Source: Streptomyces sp. DI166
Lineage (GTDB): Bacteria; Actinomycetota; Actinomycetes; Streptomycetales; Streptomycetaceae
Reading direction: 5' to 3'
NCBI RefSeq assembly: GCF_900091315.1
Contig: NZ_FLSP01000051.1
Span: forward strand, 1-60,816
Length of the DNA: 60,816 nucleotides
Shown here one piece after another: positions 50,153 through 58,800 of this stretch (its first letter is position 1; the number at the start of each line of letters is the position of its first letter). The position numbers and the translations under genes are program-made. A model generated the notes under the pieces. It saw only the letters and a list, made by a program, of their open reading frames with translations. It searched no databases and was not told the DNA's origin.

Positions 50153-52176
50153 GCGACCAGGAGCGCTTCGTCTACGACGCAGCCAGGGCCGTCGACCCGC
50201 TCGGTGACCTGGAAGAGGAGGCCGAGAAGCAGGCGAAGCACAACCGCGCCAAGGTCGGCTCGGCCCGCCCCTCCTCCCTGCTCTACACCTACGGCCCCGG
50301 CTCGATCATGGACCTGCCGCAGTTCACGATCATGCCCACTGGCCTGGACGACTGGGAGCGCATCTGGCGCCGCCGTGGTACACCTCCGTCCATCCACGCA
50401 CCGCGGCTGAAGCAGGTGGTGCGGTTCATGCTCGGTTCCAACGATGTCGAACTGCGCCCTCACCCGTGGCAGCCGAAGAAACACAGCCGCTCCATGGAAG
50501 GCAACGACCTGGGGGTGCCGGCCCGCGTGTTCCCGCAGTGGCTGCGATGCACCGGCTGCGACCTGCTCGGCAAGCTCTCTCAGTTCGACTACAAGAACAC
50601 CCACCCCTACCGCACCGATCTGGCCATCTTTGAGCACACCAAGTGTCCCGGGCGGGCCGGGAATCGCAGCCGCAAGGCGATGCGCCGCCCGGCGGTGCCC
50701 GCCCGGTACCTGCTGGCGTGCGTCGACGGGCACCTGGACGAATTCCCCTACGACCTCTGGGTGCACCACGGCCAGCCGTGCTCCAACGCCGAACTCCCCG
50801 TACTGAAGATGGTCGACCGCACCGCCGGCAAGGGTGCATCGGCAGTGATCCGCTGCGAATCGTGCCAGGCACAGCGACCGATGAACGAGGCGCAGGGCGA
50901 GGCCGGCAAGGCCAAGCTTCCGGACTGCCGGGGCCGCCATCCGCACCTGGACGCCTTCGACCACCGCGGCTGTGGCCAAAAGACCCGTCTGATGCTGGTC
51001 GGTGCCTCCAACCTGTGGTTCCCCGCCACCCAGTCGATCATCGTCATGCCCGACTCCCCGCAGGAGAAAGCACACGACCTCGCCGACCGGATCCGCACCA
51101 CACTGGGCGACAAGCTCGACAAATACCGCGCCCACCTCGACATCCTCCGGGACCTGCTGGAGACCTCGCAGGTGGACGTCTCCGACCTGACCGACTCTCA
51201 ACTGGCCGCGGCTGTTGAAGCTGCCTGTGCTCCACAGGACACCCCGGAGGAACAGGCGGAAAAACGCCAGAACTGGGATCCGGTCGACCTGCTGGTCCCC
51301 GAATGGCAGCATCTGCTGCTGCCTATGCTCGGCAAGCGCAACGAAGATCCCAAGAGTGGACTCACCCTGGCCACCCGCGAGCGCGGCCCCCTGCTCCGAC
51401 CAGAGATCACCCGTGTCCTGGCCGTCGAAAAGCTTCGCAAGGTCAACGCCCTGGTCGGCTTCACCAGGATCGACGACATGGACCGTGTCGGCGACCTCTC
51501 GCGCCGTCTGGCGCCGCTGACCCGGACGGCCCGGCCGACATGGACCGTGGCGACCGAAGACCGCGGCGAGGGCATCTTCCTCCAGCTCGACGAGACCTCC
51601 GTCGCCGGCTGGGAGAAGCGCATCCTGGACACCGACGTGTGGCAGGCCCACCGAGAAGCGCACCAGCGGAACTTCGAGCGGCGCTTCTCCGAGACAGCCG
51701 GCCAAGTCGACCCCGACAGCCGCCTCAAGCCCCCGCGCTACTGGCTCCTGCACACCTTTGCCCACGTCCTGATCCGTGAACTCGCCCTCACCTGCGGCTA
51801 CTCGGCCGCCAGCCTGAGCGAACGCCTCTATGCCTGGCCCGAAGCCGAGAACCGGGAGCCTGCAGCCGGACTCCTGATCTGCACCACTGCCTCGGACAGC
51901 GACGGGACCCTCGGCGGCCTCGTCCAGCTCAGCGAGCCCACCCGGTTCCAAAGCGTCGTCACGGGCGCTCTGCGCAAGGCACGACGTTGTTCCTCCGACC
52001 CGGTCTGCTCCATGCGCACCCCGCAGACCCCAGAGGACTTCCTCCACGGCGCCGCCTGCCACTGCTGCGTCATGGCTTCGGAAACCTCCTGCGAGCGTGC
52101 CAACCGGTTCCTCGACCGCCGCTTCCTGCTCGACCTGCCCGGAAGCAGCTTGGGCTATTTCTCGTCCGATGAGTGA
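50149..52176 (+). CDS. drmB: DISARM DUF1998 protein DrmB (675 aa)
   Basis: GTG at 50149 (VSDQERFVYDAARAVDPLGD) overlaps the drmA stop and follows GGAGGAG. Near the N-terminus RPSSLLYTYGPGSIMDLPQF is characteristic. The C-terminal DUF1998 segment, WLLHTFAHVLIRELALTCGY then SAASLSERLYAW, ends in a Cys-rich module (CSSDPVCS, CHCCVMASETSC) that likely binds zinc. It partners DrmA in the core complex. Confidence 0.92.
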   Translation: MSDQERFVYDAARAVDPLGDLEEEAEKQAKHNRAKVGSARPSSLLYTYGPGSIMDLPQFTIMPTGLDDWERIWRRRGTPPSIHAPRLKQVVRFMLGSNDVELRPHPWQPKKHSRSMEGNDLGVPARVFPQWLRCTGCDLLGKLSQFDYKNTHPYRTDLAIFEHTKCPGRAGNRSRKAMRRPAVPARYLLACVDGHLDEFPYDLWVHHGQPCSNAELPVLKMVDRTAGKGASAVIRCESCQAQRPMNEAQGEAGKAKLPDCRGRHPHLDAFDHRGCGQKTRLMLVGASNLWFPATQSIIVMPDSPQEKAHDLADRIRTTLGDKLDKYRAHLDILRDLLETSQVDVSDLTDSQLAAAVEAACAPQDTPEEQAEKRQNWDPVDLLVPEWQHLLLPMLGKRNEDPKSGLTLATRERGPLLRPEITRVLAVEKLRKVNALVGFTRIDDMDRVGDLSRRLAPLTRTARPTWTVATEDRGEGIFLQLDETSVAGWEKRILDTDVWQAHREAHQRNFERRFSETAGQVDPDSRLKPPRYWLLHTFAHVLIRELALTCGYSAASLSERLYAWPEAENREPAAGLLICTTASDSDGTLGGLVQLSEPTRFQSVVTGALRKARRCSSDPVCSMRTPQTPEDFLHGAACHCCVMASETSCERANRFLDRRFLLDLPGSSLGYFSSDE

Positions 52177-52909
52177 CGCCCCGGCCGGCCTGCGCCTGGG
52201 TCAACTCCTCACCCGCAGCGAGGCCAAGGGTGTCGCCGACCGGCTTGCCGACGGCGACACCCTCACCTCCGCGCTCAAGGCCGTAGCCTTCGGCCACCGA
52301 GCGGAGGCCAGGAAGCTACTGGAGAACGTAGCCGCAGGACCCGGGGCAGCAGCCCACCACATTGTCCTCCTGCGCGCGATCGAGGGCGCACGGACGCTGC
52401 CCGCCACGGTCACTCCGCTGTGGACCATGCCCGGCCATCTGGCCCAGAGCGGACCGCTCACGACATCCGTGCCCTACCTCGTCGACAACGCGCGTCACAC
52501 GGTGACCTGCTCAACCTTCAATTTTCAGCGCACCTCCGGCCTGTGGACGGCCCTGCACAAGGCCGCACAGCGCCCCGAAGTCGCCGTACGCGTCTACCTG
52601 GACGCCAGGGCCGCAGACGACAGCGTGGCGTTCCGGGCACCCACCACCAACGAGGTTGCCGCGCATCTGAGACCCGCTGCGGTATGGCGAACCAAGACCT
52701 TCGACGGCACCTACGTCCGAAATCACGCCAAGTTCCTCGCCATCGACCACCATCTTCTCCTCGTGACCAGCGCCAACTTCTCGTGGAGCGCGGAGAACAA
52801 CAACGTCGAGTTCGGAGTCCTCATCGACAACCCGGCCCTCACCGAGACCGTTGAACGCGAGATGAGCGAAGCCGAAGGCACCCTGTATGAGCAGGTCAAG
52901 GTCAGATAG
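52169..52909 (+). CDS. drmC: DISARM phospholipase D-like protein DrmC (246 aa)
   Basis: A single PLD-type HKD motif, NHAKFLAIDHHLLLVTSANF then SWSAENNNVEFG (H-x-K-x4-D), near residue 190 indicates a nuclease or phosphodiesterase fold that would dimerise to build the active site. ATG at 52169 (MSDAPAGLRLGQLLTRSEAK) overlaps the drmB end by eight bases. It completes the canonical drmD-MI-A-B-C order. In characterised DISARM, DrmC is dispensable for some phages. Confidence 0.9.
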   Translation: MSDAPAGLRLGQLLTRSEAKGVADRLADGDTLTSALKAVAFGHRAEARKLLENVAAGPGAAAHHIVLLRAIEGARTLPATVTPLWTMPGHLAQSGPLTTSVPYLVDNARHTVTCSTFNFQRTSGLWTALHKAAQRPEVAVRVYLDARAADDSVAFRAPTTNEVAAHLRPAAVWRTKTFDGTYVRNHAKFLAIDHHLLLVTSANFSWSAENNNVEFGVLIDNPALTETVEREMSEAEGTLYEQVKVR

Positions 52910-52984
52910 CACTAGACCGTCGCACCCTTGAGGCGAGCCGTGGCCAGCGTCCACGCGGACGTCGGACATCGCGCACGGCGCGCC

Positions 52985-53014
52985 TTGTGAACTGCACAGA
53001 CGGCGGACTACTGT
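52985..53014 (+). promoter_or_regulatory. Possible promoter for a leaderless ImmA/IrrE transcript
   Basis: TTGTGA (52985-52990) and TACTGT (53009-53014) are 18 bases apart, with the GTG start of the XRE-ImmA gene beginning seven bases after the second hexamer. No Shine-Dalgarno sequence precedes the GTG. Leaderless mRNAs are common in Streptomyces, which makes this arrangement credible. Confidence 0.45.
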
Positions 53015-53020
53015 CCACGG

Positions 53021-54127
53021 GTGTCCAGCATCTCCGATCGCGTGAGAAGCCTGATCGACCAGTCGGGCCTTAGCCTTCGCGACTTCGCCGACCAGGCCGA
53101 CCTCGACGCCGAGCAACTCACCGAGTGCCTCAGCGGTACGAGCCCCTTCTCGTCCGTCGACCTCGCTGTCATTGCCGATGAATTCCACGTCTCGATGGAT
53201 TGGCTGCTCACCGGGGCTGAGCAGCCACTGGCCGTGGCAGCGAGAACGACCACCGGAAAGGCGGCCGAAGCACTGGCAGTCGCCCGGGATTACGTTGCCC
53301 GGCGCGCCGACCTGGACAAGCTGGGCTATCCCCAGCCCTGGCGGCCCGTCTCCCCGACAGCGCGTTCCGGCAATGGCTACGCAGCCCAGGGAGAGGCGCT
53401 GGCGAGATCAGCTCTGAAGGCGGTGCAGCACCACGGACGGTCCGTACCCCAGGACGGCCTGCCCGAAATGATCGAGGCGGTCTTCGGCGCTGATGTGGCT
53501 GTCGAGCCGCTGGGCGACGGCTTTGACGGCCTCGCCGCGATGGGCCAGGGTGCCAAGCTCATCGTCCTGAGCACGACGTCAAACCCGGCGCGTCAGCGCT
53601 TCACTCTTGCCCACGAGCTCGGGCATCTCCTCGCCGACGACGACCAGGACGTCCACCTCGATCGCGACATTTTCGACCAGGCCCAGAAGAAGGATCCGAG
53701 CGAGCAGCGAGCCAACGCGTTCGCCTCCGCCTTCCTGCTGCCCGAGCAAAGCCTGCGCGATGCGGTCAGCGCAGCGAAGCTGACGCGGGAAACCTTCAGC
53801 GCGCTGTGCTGCGACTTCAGGGTCAGCCCCGAGACCATGGCCTACAGACTGCTCAAATTGCGCGTGATCGACGCTGGCGCTTGCGACTACTACAAGCGCA
53901 TGACCGTCCGCGAGGCCGCAGTCGTCGCCGGCCGCGCAGACGAACTCGACCGGCGAATCGCGGCCTCGGAGAAGAAGAGGCTCCCTGGACTCCTGGCACG
54001 CGACACGCGCGCCGCCTATGAGGCCGGCAGGGCAACCCTGCGTCCGTACGCATCGCTGCTCGGCGTTGACGTCGACAAGCTCAGGGAGCAGCTCGCGGCC
54101 GAACAGGACAACGGCGGTGCCGCATGA
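53021..54127 (+). CDS. XRE helix-turn-helix / ImmA-IrrE family metallopeptidase (368 aa)
   Basis: N-terminal XRE domain (RVRSLIDQSGLSLRDFADQA, residues 1-65). The zinc-protease motif RFTLAHELGHLLADDDQDVH near residue 197 has the downstream helix EQRANAFASAFLLPEQSLRD carrying the third ligand region, and a C-terminal helical tail follows. COG2856 proteins cleave repressors or act as antitoxin-like regulators. The stop overlaps the PIN-like gene (ATGA), so the pair forms a coupled two-gene unit, probably a toxin-antitoxin or stress module within the defence island. GTG start; a leaderless transcript is likely. Confidence 0.85.
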   Translation: MSSISDRVRSLIDQSGLSLRDFADQADLDAEQLTECLSGTSPFSSVDLAVIADEFHVSMDWLLTGAEQPLAVAARTTTGKAAEALAVARDYVARRADLDKLGYPQPWRPVSPTARSGNGYAAQGEALARSALKAVQHHGRSVPQDGLPEMIEAVFGADVAVEPLGDGFDGLAAMGQGAKLIVLSTTSNPARQRFTLAHELGHLLADDDQDVHLDRDIFDQAQKKDPSEQRANAFASAFLLPEQSLRDAVSAAKLTRETFSALCCDFRVSPETMAYRLLKLRVIDAGACDYYKRMTVREAAVVAGRADELDRRIAASEKKRLPGLLARDTRAAYEAGRATLRPYASLLGVDVDKLREQLAAEQDNGGAA

Positions 54128-54729
54128 GCGACATCCTGTTCCCGGACAACACAGTCCTGTGCAACTTCGCCGCCATCGAGCGCCTCGACCTGCTTCGTGC
54201 CGTCCTGGACGGCCGCGGCAAGTGGACCGAGGCGGTGGCACGGGAGGCCCACAAATCGGCCGAGAAGCTGCCTGCCCTTCACGAACTGAGGCAGCAAGGC
54301 TGGCTCGGCGAAGCCATCCGAGTAACCGCTTCGAACGACCGCGAGAGCGTCGGGCATCTCCGCACAGCCGTGTTCGGCGGCCAAGCCGACCGGAACCTTC
54401 AGCACCTCGGAGAGGCTGAGACTTGCCACATCATCCAGCACTGGCCCCAGTTCGCTGGCGCGTGGTGGATATCAGACGATAGGTCTGCCCTTGAGTATGC
54501 GATCAGGCAGGGCATCATGACGGCGGAGACGCTCGGCATCATGCAGCTGGCCGTGAAAGCGGGATTAGTCACGGCGGAGGAGGGCTACGCCCTGATGCAG
54601 AAGATGCACCAGCTGGAACGCTATCCGCGGCTTCCTGGCTCTATTGCAGACCTCGCAGTCCTCCCATGGTCCCTTGTAGAGCTTCTGCCTGGACAGAGCG
54701 ACGACGAAGCCACCGCACACGCCACGTAG
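54124..54729 (+). CDS. PIN-domain-like protein (201 aa), partner of the ImmA/IrrE protein
   Basis: FPDNTVLCNFAAIERLDLLR at the N-terminus, HLGEAETCHIIQHW in the centre and WWISDDRSALEYAIRQGIMT reproduce the spaced acidic residues (D, E, D-D) of PIN/FLAP-type ribonucleases. The hydrophobic C-terminal half (ETLGIMQLAVKAGLVTAEEG) fits the fold. As a likely RNase it would be the effector, with the coupled XRE-ImmA protein as regulator. This division of roles is inferred from gene order. Confidence 0.7.
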   Translation: MSDILFPDNTVLCNFAAIERLDLLRAVLDGRGKWTEAVAREAHKSAEKLPALHELRQQGWLGEAIRVTASNDRESVGHLRTAVFGGQADRNLQHLGEAETCHIIQHWPQFAGAWWISDDRSALEYAIRQGIMTAETLGIMQLAVKAGLVTAEEGYALMQKMHQLERYPRLPGSIADLAVLPWSLVELLPGQSDDEATAHAT

Positions 54730-54746
54730 CAACTCGTGACGTGGCG
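54720..54746. terminator. Short hairpin between convergent PIN-like and jetD genes
   Basis: CGCCACGT (54720-54727) pairs with ACGTGGCG (54739-54746) around an 11-base loop, overlapping the PIN gene stop codon. It is placed to serve transcription from the plus strand and possibly jetD from the other side; the T-tail is absent. Confidence 0.5.
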
Positions 54747-54790
54747 GTCATGCCGTCGGGCCTGAAGGCGCCCACGATCTCCCGACGAGC

Positions 54791-55855
54791 TCAAGGGCAC
54801 CAGGTGGCGTCGCCGGACAACTGGTTACGGTTGGTGGCTTCCTGCGCAACACGGCGGCCTGACAGCAGGACCTCGTGGGTCCTCTGTCGCAGTCTGGGCG
54901 GCAGCCATGCCGTAAGCGTGTGAGCGCGCTCAGCGGAAACCACCTGACCCGGGGTGGAGGCGTGACTCAGGAGGAGGTCGTACAACGCGGAGGCGGGTTC
55001 GACCGGGGGCAGCCCGCACTGAGTGGCCGTTACTGAGGCGCGGGCGGGAATGGACAACCCCTCGGCGTCGAGGTCGCCGTAGTAGACGATCCGTTGGATT
55101 CCGTGGATCTCTTTGACCGTTTCGACGGAGGCTTCAAAGGCTCTTCCGGAGCCGAAAGCCACGCCTCTGGTGCGCCCGGGATTCGCGGTGAGCAGGTCTC
55201 GGAGTGTGGCGTAGGTGTCGCTGTTCTCGGCGACCAGGAGAGTGTCTCCGTCACCGAGCAATCGGTAGGCGAGGGGCGGTGGTTCGCGAAAGGTGCCGAG
55301 CTGTTCCAGGGTAAGGCGGCCGGGGGCGAACAGCGCACCGGAGAGGAGACCGTCGAGACGCTTTTCGTCCCGGAAGATCTCGTAGGAGCGTTCGCGCAGG
55401 GGGATCGGTACGCGAACTTCGGGGCGATTGCTGGTGTCGCGGAACCATCGGTTGATGAGGGCCAGGTCCTCGTGATGGGCGGAGGTGAGGTATGCGGTGT
55501 GGGCCCAGTCGAGTTCTGGGCGGTAGGAGCGCCGTGTGCTGACAGCAGGAGGCTTGCGCGGGGTGACTGCGGGCAACCGGATCTGTTCGGGCAGGGCGGG
55601 ACGGCCTGCGTCCCATTTGTGTCTCTGGCCGTGAGGGAGTCGCAGGGTGCCGGCGTCGGAGAGTTCTTCGAGCAGGGTGGCCAGTGCGGTGCGGGAGTCC
55701 TCACCGCGGGCGGTGCCGGGTAGGGCCGTGGTGAAGGCTTCCATCACGGTGGCGCGCGGCACGGTGGCCCTCTCGGCGCGAGCGTGCAGTGCGGCACTGA
55801 GGCGGACGGCGCCTGGTGAGAGGCGAGGAAGCTGCTCGGGGGTGGGCGCGGTCAT
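54791..55855 (-). CDS. jetD: Wadjet nuclease subunit JetD (354 aa)
   Basis: The DUF3322/DUF2220-type protein has a Toprim-like metal site, RIVYYGDLDAEGLSIPARAS (DxD near residues 258-260), that cleaves plasmid DNA in Wadjet. The N-terminal region (RRSYRPELDWAHTAYLTSAH, LRERSYEIFRDEKRLDGLLS) is the usual DNA-binding arm. ATG overlaps the jetC stop (ATGA). It is the last gene of the minus-strand operon entering from the right edge. Confidence 0.85.
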   Translation of the reverse strand: MTAPTPEQLPRLSPGAVRLSAALHARAERATVPRATVMEAFTTALPGTARGEDSRTALATLLEELSDAGTLRLPHGQRHKWDAGRPALPEQIRLPAVTPRKPPAVSTRRSYRPELDWAHTAYLTSAHHEDLALINRWFRDTSNRPEVRVPIPLRERSYEIFRDEKRLDGLLSGALFAPGRLTLEQLGTFREPPPLAYRLLGDGDTLLVAENSDTYATLRDLLTANPGRTRGVAFGSGRAFEASVETVKEIHGIQRIVYYGDLDAEGLSIPARASVTATQCGLPPVEPASALYDLLLSHASTPGQVVSAERAHTLTAWLPPRLRQRTHEVLLSGRRVAQEATNRNQLSGDATWCP

Positions 55856-58800
55856 CGGTTCGTATCCCCCTTGGTGTACAGGCGTGCGGAGCTGAGGTAG
55901 CCGTTTGCTGCGGGCTCGTGGGTTTCCGGGGCGGTCCGAGGCGTGGGGATGAGGGCGTTGCGGACGTGGTCGTCGAGGCGGATGCGGGAGAGGCCGGTGC
56001 GGGCTTCGGCGTCGTTGCGCAGCTGGATGGTGGCGGGGAATCGGGCCGTTACGGCTTCGTCGCTCAGGCCGGTGGTGTAGATGAGCTGGATGCCGAGGGC
56101 TGCCGCCATCTGCGTCTGGATGTCGACGAGGTAGGGGGCATTGGCGCGGCCGATGGGGTTGTCGAGGAGGAGCAGTCCGCCGTGGCGGGTGCGGCTGCGG
56201 GGGCCGGGGGAGGTGCGCAATGCGGCGAGAGCGCAGTAGAGCAGGATGGCGCCGGTCAGTTCCTGGCCACCGGAGAAGATCTTGCCCATCTTCTCGACTG
56301 GTACGCGTTCGATCCGTTGGGTGGCGTTGGGTTTCATGACCTCGGCGGTGAAGCGGGGAACGGCTGCGTGCAGGCAGCGCATGACCACCTCGGTGCCTTT
56401 GAGTTTGCGGGTGCGCGGGTTGGCGGCGAGGTTGTCGATGGTTTCGCGCATGTGGGCGGTGAGCACGGAGGGCTCGGGCTTCCTGTAGCGGATGGTGAGG
56501 AAGCGCTGCCCTGCCCAGGGCGTGGGACCGTCGGGGAAGAGGGAGAACCGGCTTGCCTGGTCCACTTGTTGGAGAAGTTCGGTGACGAAGCCGCTCAGCT
56601 GGGACACGAGGGCCTCACGCGCCTTGCTCATGCCTTCGAGCTGGGTCGTCAGGGCTGCGGCAGCGCGGTGCAACGCCGTAGTCCACTCTCGGGCGGCGGC
56701 GGGGATATGCCGCCGGTCAAGAGCCGAGATCTGGTTACGCAAGGGGATGTCGAGTTGCTCGAAGCGGACGTCGCCGGCCTGGTCCTTGAGCAAGGACACG
56801 CTGTCTTCGACGCGGCGCTCGGTGCTGGTGAGCGTGCGCCGGGCGTCTTCGTATCGGGCTGTGGCTTGCCGTACGGCGGGTTCGGCCCCATCAGCGGTGC
56901 CTTCGTAGGGGTCCGCCGCGGGGTGAATGCCGAGCTGCTCGATCGTGGCATCCAAGCGGGCCAGGACACGACCGAAGGCGTCGAGTTCGCGCGTGTGCTG
57001 GCTCTGCTGCCTACGGGCCGCGTTGTACTCCTCGCCGGCACCGCGTTCGGCCTGCTGCGCCTCCGCGTGGGCGTGCTCGGCACGCGCGGTGAGGTCATAA
57101 GCCTCTTCGAGGGAGTGTGGGGTCCACTGCGCGACGTCTTGAGTGCTGATGGCTTGTGCCTCGGAGGCGAGCGTGTGGTGTCGTTCCTTGAGACGGCTCT
57201 CCTTGTCCCGAAGGCGCCGTAACTGGTCGTGGAGATCGTCGATCTGTTGGCCCAGATCGCGCTGTACGGCGTCGCGCTGGACGTCATCCGCCGCGGCGGG
57301 AGAACGGCTGTACTCCAGGGCGAAGGGCTTGACCCGGTCAGGGACCTGCGCCCACTCGTCCTGGCAGGCGCGCAAGGCATCTTCTGCTTCCTTGGCCCGC
57401 TGACGCTGGTCCTCTCCGATGTCCACACTCCGCAGGTCCTCGAGTGCCTGCTCATAGCGGTGCTGGAGGACGGTAAGCGCTTCGCCGGGCGCTCCCTTGG
57501 CGTACTGAGCCTGCTCGGCCTCGGGCGTAGCGGTGACCTTCTTCCGCGCCTGGGCATGGCTCTGGGCCTGCTGGACGGCGGCTTCCACCGCCTGGGTCAT
57601 GCGTGCGATGTTGCCGTGTGCCGTCTCCTCTTTCTCGCCCAGCTCTTCGAGTTCGCGCTGACGCTGCTGAGCTTCTTCCTCTAGCGCGGTGATCCGGTCG
57701 CGTGCCTGGCTGGCTTTCGCCTCGGCTTCCGCGAGGCGACGCATCGCGTGCGCGGCCTCGGTGGCCTCGCGGTGAGCCGCTTCCTGTTGTGCGTAGACCT
57801 CCTCGGCAGCGGTGACGGCGTCGTCGTTCCGTTCGGCACTGGCGCACGCTACCTCAAGGCTGGCCTGGGATGCCTGCGCTGCTGTCCGGAGCTCCTGGAG
57901 CTGTTCGAGCCGTGCCCCTACGCTTACGGAGCCGATCTCGTCCAGCCAGTACGTGATCTTGTTGTCCAGGTCGCGGGTGACGCTGATGCGTTCCTCGAGC
58001 TCACCCAGTGCCTGCGCGGAGGCTGCCAGGCGTGCCTCGACCTCGGCTCGTTCGAGTGTCGCGGCCTGTTCGTCATGCAGGGCCGGGGTCGGCTCGGGCA
58101 CCATCCGGCCGCTCGTGTCGGGCACCGGCGTCAACATCCGCTCCCCGGTTCCTACCGCGACGGCCGCCGTGGGCAGGGGACGGGTGCGCTCCAGATGACG
58201 CTGCGCCTGATCCAGCGCTGCCGGGCCGCCGCCCACGATGATGCCGCCGACCAGGTCCGGGTGGTCGTTGATGAGGCGCTGGTGATCGTCCGCCGGGACG
58301 TTGTCGCGCAGCCACTGCCAGCCGGAGACGGCGTCGATACCCTGGGCACAGAGGTCGGCACACAGGGAGCGGACCTCCTTGGTGGCGGGCAGGAGGCCGT
58401 CGCTGGTATCCAGGGCAACGAGGAGTTCTTCATCTGCGCTGTGCTGGAGCTGTGTTTGCCTGAGGGCACCGTCCAGAGCGGTGATCTTCCGCCCGATCAA
58501 GTTGTGCAGGGCAGCGTAGTGGTCGGCGAGCCAGGTCAGGGCATCGCTGTCCTGCAGGTCTTCGAGGCCGAGTTCAAGCAGTTCCGCAGTCACGGGGTGG
58601 CGGCGCACGGAGTCGGCGCGGACGCGGACCCGGTCGGTCTCCGCTTCGGCCGCTTCTGCTGCGCGGCGGTCTTCGAGAGCCCGTTCCTGCAGCGCCGGCA
58701 GTTGCTGATATGCCTGCGTCCGGCGGCTGCGGGCCTCATCCTGTGCCTTCTTGGCCTCTACACAGAGCTGACCGTGGTGATCAGCTTCGTTGCCCATCCG

